A stretch of DNA of 64,000 nucleotides from Rhizobium sp. CF080 (lineage in GTDB: Bacteria; Pseudomonadota; Alphaproteobacteria; Rhizobiales; Rhizobiaceae), in contig NZ_AKKC02000005.1 of assembly GCF_000282095.2 (NCBI RefSeq), positions 124,001 to 188,000 of the forward strand, in the 5' to 3' direction. Positions within the stretch are counted from its first letter, which is position 1. The number at the start of each line of letters is the position of its first letter. The notes below the pieces were generated by a model, which had not been told where the DNA came from, ran no database searches, and was given only the letters and a program-made list of their open reading frames with translations. Both the position numbers and the translations under genes were made by a program. Below are positions 16,896 to 26,546 of this stretch, piece after piece.

Positions 16896-17699
16896 CTATG
16901 CCTTCCGGCTCCTGGGTTCGTTGATGAAGGCCGGCTCGTTCGAATATTCGATCTGCACCTTGTAATCGAACTGCTCGCCCGCTTCCGGCTCGGGGACGAG
17001 AATGGCGAGGTGATATTCATCCTCGTCACCTTCGTTGAGATTGGTGTGGACGCATCCTTTGGGCAGCATCACGAGGTCGCCTTTGCCTGCCACGGCACGC
17101 TCATGGCCCACCTGGATCGTCAGTTCACCGCCGAAAACGTAATAGAACTGGTCGAAGTCGTGGAAATGCAGAGCAGGACCGCCTGTCTGCGGCGCCACTT
17201 TGGCCGCATAGATCCGGACATGCTGCGATCCCATTGCGCGGTGGGCCAGATGCTGAGACGCGAAGAGCCGGCCCATCGTGTAACCCTCGGGTGTCAATCG
17301 ACGGATCAGCGCGGCACTGTCGGGAACCTCAGGTGCGTCGTCCTCCCAGTAATCCAGCAGGCGATCGGCCGGCGGACGCGGAACCATCAATTCGAAATGC
17401 GTTTCGTAATGTTCGGTCTCGTTCCAGTTGCAATGTGGCGTTCCCGCGGGAAAATGCACCATCGTCATCGGCCCGACCTTGTAGATGTCGCGCCCAATCT
17501 GCACCGTCGTTTCACCCGACAGGACGAAATAGAATTGATCGACGGTGTGGGTGTGCAGTCGTGGGCCTTTATGTCCCGGCGGGCAGCGGCTCAGCAGGCA
17601 ATTGCAGCTGTCGACACCCCCCGTCGGTCCGTTCATGAAGAGCGACTTAAACGTTTCTGGAAACTGGGCTTCTGGATTGCGGACGATGTTGCGCATCAT
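16896..17699 (-). CDS. Bicupin, probable metal-dependent dioxygenase
   Basis: 267 residues with two cupin barrels. The first has LHTHTVDQFYFVLSGETTVQ and PAGTPHCNWN; the second has LHFHDFDQFYYVFGGELTIQ and PKGCVHTNLNEGDED. Each supplies a His-x-His, Gln/Glu and distal His that can hold Fe or Mn. This pattern fits quercetinase-, gentisate- or diketone-cleaving cupin dioxygenases. The start (17699, second ATG 17696) overlaps the monooxygenase stop as ATGATG. In the operon it follows the hydroxylase, so ring cleavage or C-C cleavage of the hydroxylated product is the natural guess. Confidence 0.85.
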   Translation of the reverse strand: MMRNIVRNPEAQFPETFKSLFMNGPTGGVDSCNCLLSRCPPGHKGPRLHTHTVDQFYFVLSGETTVQIGRDIYKVGPMTMVHFPAGTPHCNWNETEHYETHFELMVPRPPADRLLDYWEDDAPEVPDSAALIRRLTPEGYTMGRLFASQHLAHRAMGSQHVRIYAAKVAPQTGGPALHFHDFDQFYYVFGGELTIQVGHERAVAGKGDLVMLPKGCVHTNLNEGDEDEYHLAILVPEPEAGEQFDYKVQIEYSNEPAFINEPRSRKA

Positions 17700-19243
17700 G
17701 CATTCCCGGCGTCCTTGAGATCTGAAACCGTCCAGCCGTTCAGATCGTACTCGCCCAGGCATTTGTCCACGAGACCCAGCATTTGGGAAGCGGTGCCATT
17801 CTGGAAGGAGCGAAGATATTGATCGACCCGCACCTGTTCCTGACTGCCTGCATAGTTCATCTCGTAGAGTTCATGCCGCGAGCCGAATTCGGATCCGACC
17901 GTATCCCAGAGAAGTTTCAGCAGCTTGCTGCGCGTTTCCGAATCGATGCCGTTTGAACCGCGAGCGTAGGCGTCAAGCATCGGACGGACCTCCGGATTGA
18001 GATAGTCCCGCGAAGAAGACGGAAGGTAGATCAGACCTGACGCGACATGCTTCAGGATGTTCTGACGGATCGAGGAATACATGTCGGCGGCGATTACCCG
18101 ATAGGCGTGCCCGTGCACCATGCTCGGCTGCAGATAGCCATCTCCCCAAGGCTGCAGGTCGCGCGCAAGAGCTTCCATGATGGCCCAGATCGTATGGCGG
18201 GCGGCAATTGCCTCACCCACGGCAGCCTGGACACCGCGAAAATCCTTGGTCCCGCCGATTTCGACCGCTTTCATGAACAAGCCGCAGATGAAATCGAGCT
18301 TTACCGCCATCCGCGTACCCGCCTGCATCAGGCCGCGTGCAGCCTGCCCTGGAACCGCCATGAACGTGTTCGCCCGCTCCGCATCATACATGAGCACGTC
18401 TTCCCAGGGCACGAACACGTTGTCGAGCACGAGGATTGAATCGTTTTCGTCACAGCGCGACGAGATCGGCGCATCGAACGGCGTGGCGCTCTGAGCTGCC
18501 ACCTGCTCGTAGGAACGGCGGCAATACAGTTTTACGCCCGGGGCCTTCACCGGAACGACAAAGACCGGCGAATATTTCTTATCGGTGACGGGTATGAAGT
18601 GATGGGCGATCAGGATCTTCTGGCTGAGCACCGTGCCCGTCGCGACAACCTTGGCGCCTGAGACAAAGATGCCCGCGTCGGTCTCCTTCTCCACCCGGAC
18701 CATAATATCCTTTGCAGATTGCGGTGAGCTGCGGTCGATCGGTGGGTTGACGATCGCGTGGCCCCAGAATTCGACGTTCTCACGCAGGCCTTTTGCCATA
18801 CGGCGGGCGTTGGATGCGTATTCACCAAAATGGTCGGAGGATATCCAGAACGAAGGCGCGAACGAGGCGCCAATGAAGTCGGGCGAACGGCCGAGCCAAC
18901 CATAGCCGATGCGCGCCCATTCCGCGTAGGCTGCCTTCTGCTGCAAGCTCTGTTCGAGCGTGCGGGGAGCCTGGAAACCGGGATGCGTCCAGCCATTTCC
19001 GTGTTCCAGACGCACGCGGAGGATGGCAGCACGAGAGTCGTCATGAAGCGCATCATAAAGGCGTGCGATCATGCGCGCTGAATTGCGGAACGCTGGATGC
19101 GACACCACGTCCTCGACGCGTTCGCCATCCAGCCAGACTTCACGACCATCGGCGCGAATACTGTCGAGATACTCTGCGCCGGTGTAGGGGCGGGTTTCAT
19201 CTGCGGCGGCAGGCCGCACGCTTGCGGCGATGGTGCTATTCAT
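17696..19243 (-). CDS. HpaB-type FADH2-dependent monooxygenase (4-hydroxyphenylacetate 3-hydroxylase family)
   Basis: 515 residues from the ATG at 19243, which has GGAGGATCCACC before it; the frame runs further upstream without a ribosome-binding site. The HpaB N-domain contains YLDSIRADGREVWLDGERVE and WARIGYGWLGRSPDFIGASF. The C-domain contains VFVPWEDVLMYDAERANTFM and SRDYLNPEVRPMLDAYARGS. These enzymes hydroxylate phenols ortho to an OH, using reduced flavin from a separate reductase. The flavin reductase at 10445-10984 is the likely partner. It is first in the leftward operon and divergent from the ThDP enzyme gene across 182 bases. Confidence 0.92.
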   Translation of the reverse strand: MNSTIAASVRPAAADETRPYTGAEYLDSIRADGREVWLDGERVEDVVSHPAFRNSARMIARLYDALHDDSRAAILRVRLEHGNGWTHPGFQAPRTLEQSLQQKAAYAEWARIGYGWLGRSPDFIGASFAPSFWISSDHFGEYASNARRMAKGLRENVEFWGHAIVNPPIDRSSPQSAKDIMVRVEKETDAGIFVSGAKVVATGTVLSQKILIAHHFIPVTDKKYSPVFVVPVKAPGVKLYCRRSYEQVAAQSATPFDAPISSRCDENDSILVLDNVFVPWEDVLMYDAERANTFMAVPGQAARGLMQAGTRMAVKLDFICGLFMKAVEIGGTKDFRGVQAAVGEAIAARHTIWAIMEALARDLQPWGDGYLQPSMVHGHAYRVIAADMYSSIRQNILKHVASGLIYLPSSSRDYLNPEVRPMLDAYARGSNGIDSETRSKLLKLLWDTVGSEFGSRHELYEMNYAGSQEQVRVDQYLRSFQNGTASQMLGLVDKCLGEYDLNGWTVSDLKDAGNA

Positions 19244-19425
19244 GGTGGATCCTCCGAACGCGGAAATGGGTCGTTGGCAAACTTCCCAGAATAGACACCG
19301 GAGGTCTTGGCTCAGAGTCGCCAGCTTCTGGCGGGGTGCAACCTGCAAATGGCGACTCTCAGGCAATCGCGTCCGGCCGCGGTGTGGCAGTTAGTGTCCC
19401 AGCACGAACCGCACGAGAGAGTCGC

Positions 19426-21132
19426 ATGTCCTCATCATACGCCACAGTCGCCGATCGTATCGTCGCCGCGCTGAAGCGCCACGAGATCACCTGTTTCTTT
19501 GGTCAGAGCTTGCCATCGGCACTGGTCTTGGCCTGCGAAGCAGCCGGTATCAGGCAGATTGCGTATCGCCAGGAAAATTCCGGCGGCGCGATGGCCGATG
19601 CATTTGCCCGTGTTTCCGGCAGGATCGGAATGGTGGTTGCCCAGAACGGCCCGGCAGCGACGCTGCTTGTACCTCCCTTCGCCGAAGCCATGACGGCCGG
19701 CATTCCAATGATCGCCTTCGTTCAGGAGGTCGAAACTTCCACCGTCGACCGCAACGCGTTCCAAGAACTCGATCATTTCGCGCTCTTTCATGGCGTCACC
19801 AAATTCGTCCGCCGCATCGATGATCCCGCCCGCGTGGATGACTATATCGACCGGGCGATCACCGCAGCCACGACCGGCAAGCCGGGTCCGGTGGCGTTGC
19901 TCTTGCCTGCAGACGTGCTGCGTGGACCGGATCGGCCCCAGCCCTATCGGCGCGCCGCGCGCCTCGGCCATTGGCCGCTCGATCGGCCCGCCGCTTCAGC
20001 CGCCGCCGTTGCTGAGGCTGCTTCGCTGATTGCCGGGGCGCGGGCACCGGTGGTGATTGCCGGCGGCGGCGTACTCGCCTCGGGGGCATCCGACGTGCTG
20101 ATGGAGCTGATTGAAACGGCTCATATTCCAGCCTTCACCACCAACATGGGAAAGGGCTCCATCAATGAACGTCACCCACTGGCCGGGGGTGTCCAGACCG
20201 CGTTGAACGGTCCGGCGTCTATTGCTCGTGCGACGCGCTCGATTCTCGACGAGGCCGATGTCGTGTTGCTGATTGGCACCCGCACCAATCAGAACGGTAC
20301 CGATAATTGGAAGCTTTATCCCGCAGGCGCCAGATTCATTCACATCGATATCGACCCGATGGAAATCGGCCGGAACTACGAGGCGCTTCGTCTCCAGGGA
20401 GATGCCCGCGAGACGGTAACGTCGCTAGTCGCCGCACTGATAGGGCATGATCTATCGCTACGCCGAGCTGCTCGTCCCGTATTGGAACGGCGTCTTGTCG
20501 AAGCTTGGGGCGAGTTCGAAACCGCCCGTACACAATATTACGCCTCAAACGAAAGCCCCTTGCGTCCCGAGCGGGTGATGGCCGAGCTGCAGAGATTGCT
20601 GACGCCTGACACCATCGTTGTCGCGGATGCATCCTATTCGTCAATGTGGGTGGTCGGACAGTTGCGCAATGCGACGGCCGGTGCTCGCTTTCTGACGCCG
20701 CGAGGGCTGGCGGGCCTCGGCTGGGGAATGCCCATGGGACTTGGTGCCGCCATTGCACGCCCCGGCGCTCCGGTGGTGGCGTTTGTAGGAGACGGCGGCT
20801 TTGCCCATAACTGGGCAGAGCTGGAAACGGCGGTTCGCTGCGACGTCCCGCTGGTGACGGTCGTGCTGAACAACGGTGTCCTCGGTTTTCAAAAAGATGC
20901 GGAAACTGTCAAGTTCGGCAAATATACCACCGCTTGCCATTTCGCGGACGTGGACCATTCCTCGGTCGCAAGATCGGTCGGGATGGACGCAGTCCGTGTC
21001 GATCAGGCAGGCGATATAGCCCCTGCGTTGCGGAAAGCTCTGGCGTCAGGCCGCCCCTGGCTAATTGAAGTGATCACCTCGCCCGACGCTCATCCGGCGC
21101 TATCGCTGTTTGCCGGCACTCTTGATCGCTGA
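19426..21132 (+). CDS. Thiamine diphosphate-dependent enzyme (acetolactate synthase/benzoylformate decarboxylase-like)
   Basis: 568 residues with the three domains of the family. The PYR domain has the activating Glu in YRQENSGGAMADAFAR. The central domain contains PVVIAGGGVLASGA. The PP domain has the ThDP motif GDGGFAHNWAELETA ending in VLNNGVLGF. The frame extends far upstream, but MSSSYATVADRIVAALKRH at 19426 is the natural family start. Such enzymes decarboxylate or ligate 2-oxo acids. The aldehyde dehydrogenase 12 bases downstream fits a decarboxylase yielding an aldehyde that is then oxidised. No FAD role can be judged from sequence alone. Confidence 0.9.
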   Translation: MSSSYATVADRIVAALKRHEITCFFGQSLPSALVLACEAAGIRQIAYRQENSGGAMADAFARVSGRIGMVVAQNGPAATLLVPPFAEAMTAGIPMIAFVQEVETSTVDRNAFQELDHFALFHGVTKFVRRIDDPARVDDYIDRAITAATTGKPGPVALLLPADVLRGPDRPQPYRRAARLGHWPLDRPAASAAAVAEAASLIAGARAPVVIAGGGVLASGASDVLMELIETAHIPAFTTNMGKGSINERHPLAGGVQTALNGPASIARATRSILDEADVVLLIGTRTNQNGTDNWKLYPAGARFIHIDIDPMEIGRNYEALRLQGDARETVTSLVAALIGHDLSLRRAARPVLERRLVEAWGEFETARTQYYASNESPLRPERVMAELQRLLTPDTIVVADASYSSMWVVGQLRNATAGARFLTPRGLAGLGWGMPMGLGAAIARPGAPVVAFVGDGGFAHNWAELETAVRCDVPLVTVVLNNGVLGFQKDAETVKFGKYTTACHFADVDHSSVARSVGMDAVRVDQAGDIAPALRKALASGRPWLIEVITSPDAHPALSLFAGTLDR

Positions 21133-21144
21133 ACGGAGGCAGAG

Positions 21145-22623
21145 ATGGCCGAAGACCCGACCGATCTGTCGTTACGCTTACGCGATCCCGCGCTGCTGGA
21201 AATGCGCGCCTATGTTGGCGGCATGTGGCGTTGGGCGGCAGATGGCGCCTGCTTCAGCGTGAGCAATCCAGCCCGCGGTGACATTATCGCAGAGGTAGCC
21301 GACCTGTCCCGGCTCGAGGTGACAGAGGCGATCGAGTTGGCCCACGCTGCGCAAAAGGAATGGGCTACCCGTACCGGCAAGGAAAGGGCAGCGGTCCTTC
21401 GGATCTGGTTTGACCTTATGGTGGAACATGCCGATGACCTGGCCACGATCCTGACGGCCGAACAGGGCAAGCCGCTGGTCGAGGCGAAGGGTGAAGTCCT
21501 CTACGGTGCCTCGTATGTTGAATGGTTCGCCGAGGAAGCCAAGCGTCTTTACGGCGAGATCATTCCAGGTCATCAGCGCGACAAGCGGTTGATGGTGATC
21601 AGGCAACCGGTGGGCGTTGTGGCATCAATCACGCCGTGGAATTTCCCAAACGCTATGATTACCCGCAAGGCCGCCCCGGCGCTCGCTGCGGGTTGCGCCT
21701 TTGTTGCACGTCCCGCGACAGAGACCCCTCTCTCGGCGCTCGCGCTCGGCGTACTGGCCGACAGGGCGGGCATTCCTAAAGGCATCCTGTCGATCCTGCC
21801 GTCTCGGAAGGCATCAGAGGTAGGCAAGGAATTCTGCGAAAACCCCAAGGTTCGAAAGTTGACCTTTACGGGCTCGACGGAAGTGGGGCGTATCCTGCTC
21901 CGACAGGCTGCCGATCAGGTGCTGAAGGTATCAATGGAGCTTGGTGGTAACGCTCCTTTTATCGTCTTTGACGATGCAGATCTCGATGCTGCGGTCGAAG
22001 GAGCTCTCATCTCGAAGTTCCGCAATAACGGCCAGACATGTGTCTGCGCCAACCGCATTTATGTACAGGCGGGGGTCTATGACGCATTCGCCAGCAAGCT
22101 GACAGCGGCATTGGCGCGTCACACCATTGGCGATGGTTTGCATGTCGGCGTGATGCTTGGCCCTCTGATCACCCCCGAAGCAGTCGCAAAGGTCGAGGAG
22201 CATATTGCCGATGCTGTCGCCAAAGGCGGTCAGGTTCTGATCGGTGGGCGCAGGAGCGACTTGGGAGGGACTTTCTTCGAGCCGACTGTCATCACCGGCG
22301 CGACACGTGACATGACGTTTGCGCAGGAGGAGACCTTCGGGCCCCTTGCCCCGCTGTTTCGATTTGACACGGTGGACGAGGTAATCGAACTGGCGAACGA
22401 GACGATCTTCGGGCTTGCCTCCTATTTCTATGCCCGGGATTTAAGCCGGGTCTGGCGCGTAGTCGAGGCGCTGGAATACGGCATGGTTGGCATAAACACC
22501 GGATTGATCTCGACCGAGGTCGCGCCTTTCGGGGGCGTCAAGCAATCGGGTCTCGGACGCGAAGGCAGCCGCCACGGGATCGAGGAATTCACCGAGCTGA
22601 AATACATCTGCCTTAGCGTATGA
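21145..22623 (+). CDS. NAD(P)-dependent aldehyde dehydrogenase (succinate-semialdehyde dehydrogenase group)
   Basis: 492 residues, close to GabD in length and motifs: ITPWNFPNAMITRKAAPALA, TFTGSTEVGR, the general base Glu in MELGGNAPFIVFDD, the catalytic Cys in FRNNGQTCVCANRIYV, and FGGVKQSGLGREGS. It follows the ThDP enzyme by 12 bases with a GGAGGCAGAG ribosome-binding site, so they form an operon. The likely job is oxidation of the aldehyde made by that decarboxylase. The true aldehyde is not known; semialdehyde is the family's most common substrate. Confidence 0.92.
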   Translation: MAEDPTDLSLRLRDPALLEMRAYVGGMWRWAADGACFSVSNPARGDIIAEVADLSRLEVTEAIELAHAAQKEWATRTGKERAAVLRIWFDLMVEHADDLATILTAEQGKPLVEAKGEVLYGASYVEWFAEEAKRLYGEIIPGHQRDKRLMVIRQPVGVVASITPWNFPNAMITRKAAPALAAGCAFVARPATETPLSALALGVLADRAGIPKGILSILPSRKASEVGKEFCENPKVRKLTFTGSTEVGRILLRQAADQVLKVSMELGGNAPFIVFDDADLDAAVEGALISKFRNNGQTCVCANRIYVQAGVYDAFASKLTAALARHTIGDGLHVGVMLGPLITPEAVAKVEEHIADAVAKGGQVLIGGRRSDLGGTFFEPTVITGATRDMTFAQEETFGPLAPLFRFDTVDEVIELANETIFGLASYFYARDLSRVWRVVEALEYGMVGINTGLISTEVAPFGGVKQSGLGREGSRHGIEEFTELKYICLSV

Positions 22624-22664
22624 GACGGCCACCTACGACCGGTCATCCACCCGCTATGGACGTT

Positions 22665-23273
22665 TCAGTAAGCGACGGTAAAACGGGTGAAGCGATGGCG
22701 AGGTTGTTCCAATTCATCGACCAGTGCAACGGCAAAATCCTGATATGAAATGCTACTGGTGCCATCCTCAGCAAAAATTGCCTCGTCACCGCCGAGACGG
22801 AATTTTCCGGTCTTCTCCCCTTCGAAAAAGCGGATACCGGGACAAAGCATGGTCCAGTCGAGCTCGCTCTCCCGCAGCCTTTCCAGCCAAACGCCTCCCA
22901 TTCGCGAATTGATGTGCACGGGCTCGGGCATATTGCGTCGTTCGTAGACCAGACCTCCCTCGGGGTGACGAAGTGACCCTGCCCCACCGACGGATACATA
23001 CCTCCGGACCTTGGCTGTCCGAAGTGCGGCAAGCATGTCATCCGGTGCGAAGTCCACAAATCGAACTGAACTTACGACGACATCGTGTCCCACCAGCTCC
23101 TTTGCCAGGGTGGCAGGATCGCCCACGTCTCCTTTGGCCTGCCGAAGTCGCGGTCGCGCCGCGAGATGCTCCGGGTTTCGAGACAATGCGGTCACGTCAT
23201 GCCCCCGCTTCAAGAGCTCCGTCACCACTTGTGAACCAACGTTTCCGGTTCCACCGATTACTGCTACGCGCAT
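22665..23273 (-). CDS. NAD(P)-binding oxidoreductase, NmrA-like/atypical SDR
   Basis: 202 residues. The N-terminus MRVAVIGGTGNVGSQVVTEL is the GxxGxxG dinucleotide site of atypical SDRs. No Tyr-x3-Lys pair typical of classical SDRs is obvious. Family members include NAD(P)H-sensing NmrA-like regulators and flavin-reductase-like enzymes. The start at 23273 follows GGGAG. It is convergent with the aldehyde dehydrogenase and divergent from the TRAP permease. The role is unknown. Confidence 0.83.
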   Translation of the reverse strand: MRVAVIGGTGNVGSQVVTELLKRGHDVTALSRNPEHLAARPRLRQAKGDVGDPATLAKELVGHDVVVSSVRFVDFAPDDMLAALRTAKVRRYVSVGGAGSLRHPEGGLVYERRNMPEPVHINSRMGGVWLERLRESELDWTMLCPGIRFFEGEKTGKFRLGGDEAIFAEDGTSSISYQDFAVALVDELEQPRHRFTRFTVAY

Positions 23274-23511
23274 GTTTACTCCCTTTTCCATCCCAGTCAC
23301 GCTACATGAAGGTGTTTTTTGAGCTTGTCGGAGGAAGGAAGAATTCTGTACCGCCAGCAGACTTTTGTCCCATTACGACAAGTGACGGTTTACTGGCGGT
23401 CAAGACCGATCCGCCGACGGCGCTACAATGGAGTATTCTAGATTGCATGCGCCGCCGGGCACCGTTGTTCGATCACGGTGGGGGAGTGCGGAAAACAGGA
23501 GGACCCGAATT

Positions 23512-25482
23512 ATGGAAGTCGGAAATATGGCGGCGGCACAATCATCGCCCCCCGCGGAGGCGACTGATGATGCTTTGATCAAAGGGCTGGAACGGCTGAA
23601 TGCGATTCTAGCCGCTATCGCCGAGCGAGTTGCACTTCTCGCAGTCGCCTCCGTCCTGTTGATCGGTACTTTCAACATCGGTGATATCATCCTGCGTAAT
23701 ACCGTGGGCTTCACCTTCTATGGTCGGAATGAAATCAACGCACTTCTCGTCGCAGTGGCTGTTTCGACCTGCCTGCCCATCGGCCTTGCCAAGGGCGCAG
23801 TACTTTCGATCGACATTTTATCTCGAGTGCTGAGCCCCACGGCGCGCCATCAAGCCGCGGGCCTCGTGGGCTTGGTGGTTACCATGTTCTTTGCCCTTCT
23901 CGGGTATCGGATTGTCGCAGTCGCCCATACGATGGCGATCAACCACCAAACCACGGTGATGACCGAGTGGCCTAAGGCGCCTTTCTTCTACATCGTAGGT
24001 GCAGCCATCATCATCGCGGCGGCTATCCAATTCCTGATCGCGCTCGAGTCGCTTGCCCGCAGCCGCTCCAAGTGGACCCTGGTTTCGGGTCTCGTTACAT
24101 CGCTGTTGCTGGCGGCCATTTTCTACATCGGCCTGGCTTTCGTGGGCTTGGTGCCAGGGAAGATCTTCATGGTGCTGGTTTCCAGTAACAGGATCATTTT
24201 TTCGGCGGTGGCCTTCGCGCTGATGTGGGTTGCGATTCTTGTCGGCGTACCACTTGGCGTCGCGATGGGGATGACCGGTCTTGCGGGCGCAGTGGGACTG
24301 ATGGGTCTCGGCTCCACGATGAGCGTGCTGGGATCCGAGACGACAAGCTTTGTGACCCAGGACGCGCTGTCGGTTTTACCGCTGTTCTTGCTGATGGGGG
24401 CTTTCGCCAATGTTGCTGGGATAGGGGCTGACCTATACCGGCTCTGCAATGCGTTGATTGGTCATATCCGGGGCGGTCTGGCGCATGCCTCGATTCTGGC
24501 TTGCGCGGGTTTCGGTACACTGACGGGTTCCTCGGTCGCAACCCAGATGGCCATTGGCCGGATCGGCTTGGCTGAGATGCGCCAGCGCGGCTATTCCATC
24601 GAATTGGCGAGCGGTGCGATTGCGGCAGGCGGCACGCTTGGCCAGTTGCTTCCACCCTCTTCCGCCTTGATTCTTTATGGCGTGCTGACCGAGCAATCGA
24701 TCGGCCGGCTATTTATCGGTGCACTTCTGCCGGGGATTGCAGCGACCCTGCTCTACATGGCAACTGTGGCAATCTGGCTGCTGATCTGGCCCCGTCACGC
24801 CGTCAAGGGCGACAAGCCGAAACTGCGCGAGGTGGTTGATGCCTCGAAGGGGGCCTGGTCCGTGCTTCTGCTCTTGGGGCTCATTCTGAGCGGCATCTAC
24901 TTCGGTTTCTTTACTGAGCTGGAGGGCGGCTCGGTGGGAGCCATCGGCGCATTCTTGATTGCGGCCGCACGCGGCAAGATTAATCGGGCAACATTCTGGT
25001 GCACAATGGGAGAGACAACCTCTTCGCTGGCCATGATGTATCTGCTGATGTTCGGTACCATCATGCTTTCATTCTTCTTTGGAGTAGCGGGACTTCCGCA
25101 GTCCTTTGTGAGCTTTATGGGCAGCTTCGACCTCACACCGATGCAGGTTATTCTCTGCCTGATTGCCTGCTATCTGGTACTCGGCACCGCGATGGATTCG
25201 TTCGCGATGATGGTCATCACCATTCCGATCTTCGTGCCGATGGTCGAACATCTGGGCTACGATCCAATCTGGTGGGCGATCATGACGGTGATCTGCATGG
25301 AGGCTGGACAGATATCTCCGCCCTTCGGGCTCAATATGTTCGTTATATCTTCGCTCGCTCCCGACATCCCGATCACCAAGGTATTTAAGGGATGCTGGCC
25401 GTTCTTCGCGTCAACTATAGCCAAGATCATACTATTGTTGCTCGTGCCGGGTCTGGCGACGTGGTTGCCGTCCACGATGTAG
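23512..25482 (+). CDS. TRAP transporter fused permease (DctQ-DctM)
   Basis: 656 residues of integral membrane protein, started by AGGAGGACCCGAATT-ATG. The first ~180 residues hold the four-helix DctQ small subunit, which contains FYGRNEINALLVAVAVSTC. A linker helix follows, then the 12-helix DctM transport domain with GTLTGSSVATQMAIGRIGL, GGTLGQLLPPSSALILYGVL, LVLGTAMDSFAMMVITIPIF and the end CMEAGQISPPFGLNMFVISS. TRAP systems import organic acids with Na+ using a DctP binding protein, which is encoded at 26547-27569. The permease and DctP are separated by an opposite-strand CMD gene, so they are not in one operon. Confidence 0.92.
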   Translation: MEVGNMAAAQSSPPAEATDDALIKGLERLNAILAAIAERVALLAVASVLLIGTFNIGDIILRNTVGFTFYGRNEINALLVAVAVSTCLPIGLAKGAVLSIDILSRVLSPTARHQAAGLVGLVVTMFFALLGYRIVAVAHTMAINHQTTVMTEWPKAPFFYIVGAAIIIAAAIQFLIALESLARSRSKWTLVSGLVTSLLLAAIFYIGLAFVGLVPGKIFMVLVSSNRIIFSAVAFALMWVAILVGVPLGVAMGMTGLAGAVGLMGLGSTMSVLGSETTSFVTQDALSVLPLFLLMGAFANVAGIGADLYRLCNALIGHIRGGLAHASILACAGFGTLTGSSVATQMAIGRIGLAEMRQRGYSIELASGAIAAGGTLGQLLPPSSALILYGVLTEQSIGRLFIGALLPGIAATLLYMATVAIWLLIWPRHAVKGDKPKLREVVDASKGAWSVLLLLGLILSGIYFGFFTELEGGSVGAIGAFLIAAARGKINRATFWCTMGETTSSLAMMYLLMFGTIMLSFFFGVAGLPQSFVSFMGSFDLTPMQVILCLIACYLVLGTAMDSFAMMVITIPIFVPMVEHLGYDPIWWAIMTVICMEAGQISPPFGLNMFVISSLAPDIPITKVFKGCWPFFASTIAKIILLLLVPGLATWLPSTM

Positions 25483-25498
25483 CATTGGTGTAAAATGG

Positions 25499-25531
25499 AA
25501 AAGGCGTCGCGGCCAATCGCGACGCCTTTTT
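25499..25531. terminator. Bidirectional Rho-independent terminator
   Basis: A 13-base perfect stem (25499-25511 with 25518-25530, core GGCGTCGCG) closes a 6-base loop, with A4 on one side and T5 on the other. It sits between the convergent TRAP permease and CMD genes and can stop transcription from both. Confidence 0.9.
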
Positions 25532-25549
25532 GATTCTTGCAACGTCTAT

Positions 25550-26320
25550 TCAGGCTCGCTTGGCCAATTCTTCTTTCAAGATCGGCAAGGCCATCATATG
25601 GGTCTGGAAACCGAACATACCTATGATCTCAAGGACTTCCATTATCTCATCAAGGGTCGCGCCATAGCGGTCCATCGCCTGCTCAAGATGAAAATACGCA
25701 CCACCGGCATCGCCATGGGTCGGAGACAAATCAATGGTGACGTAGATGAATTCCTTCATCTTTGGGGATAATGCCTTCGTCTGCCAAGGTACGCCCGAGT
25801 AGCTGGCATAAGCCGTCACGAAATCCGGGCCAAGCCAGCAATTGGCCTCCCATATGTCGCCCATGTAACCTCTTTTTGCGAGAAATGCCGCCTTCGCCTT
25901 TTCCATCCTTTCCTCAGCACCGTCGCGAAGATGGGTCTTGGCATTTTCCAGGCCGCCCAACTTCTTGAGCACAAGTTGCACACCCGGGATGAATCCATGG
26001 ATACCCAACACTGAGGCCAGTTCCAGAACTTCGCAGATCTCTTCCTTTGAAGCGCCCCGATCCAGTGCGTCCGCGATGTGAAGCCGTGTTAGTCCCGCCT
26101 TGAGATGTGTTGGCGAAGCGGTCAGGGCAATCTGAATAAGCGCGCGATCTTTTAGCGACAGTGCACCCCGTGTATCAATGGCCTTAGATATCTCGACAAT
26201 GCCATCGGCAATTGCAGGATCCAGCTCGGCAATCGCGGCAAACGACGCGTGAGGCTGGCCGTAGACACGTTCCAACGCATCTATCAGTTCGCCGGCATGG
26301 GAACTACTTTTCTCTGGCAT
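25550..26320 (-). CDS. Carboxymuconolactone decarboxylase-family protein, two CMD repeats
   Basis: 256 residues, paralogous to the protein at 6495-7250. The two repeats contain LSLKDRALIQIALTASPTHL...ASVLGIHGF and LSPKMKEFIYVTIDL...GFQTHMMALPILKEEL. As in the paralogue there is no Cys-x2-Cys, so AhpD-type redox activity is unlikely. Two adjacent ATGs (26323, 26320) follow AAGGAGGAGC; the second has the better spacing. It is divergent from the DctP gene and convergent with the TRAP permease, so it physically splits the TRAP system. The function is inferred only from the catabolic setting. Confidence 0.82.
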   Translation of the reverse strand: MPEKSSSHAGELIDALERVYGQPHASFAAIAELDPAIADGIVEISKAIDTRGALSLKDRALIQIALTASPTHLKAGLTRLHIADALDRGASKEEICEVLELASVLGIHGFIPGVQLVLKKLGGLENAKTHLRDGAEERMEKAKAAFLAKRGYMGDIWEANCWLGPDFVTAYASYSGVPWQTKALSPKMKEFIYVTIDLSPTHGDAGGAYFHLEQAMDRYGATLDEIMEVLEIIGMFGFQTHMMALPILKEELAKRA

Positions 26321-26546
26321 CATGCTCCTCCTTTTGGTGTCACCACCAACCTAACATTTTGACCAGGGTGCCTTTGCCTAAGGGTGCACCAATTCTTGTT
26401 GATCTGAACGTTAGGGTGAACGAGCCCATTCTCATTGCACTCAGGTGCAAGACTTTTCCGATCCTTTGCATAAACTGTCGGACGGACTACGGTCGCGTGG
26501 AAGGAGCCACGCGGCACGGGGAGCTTCGGTCAAAGGAGGACGACCA

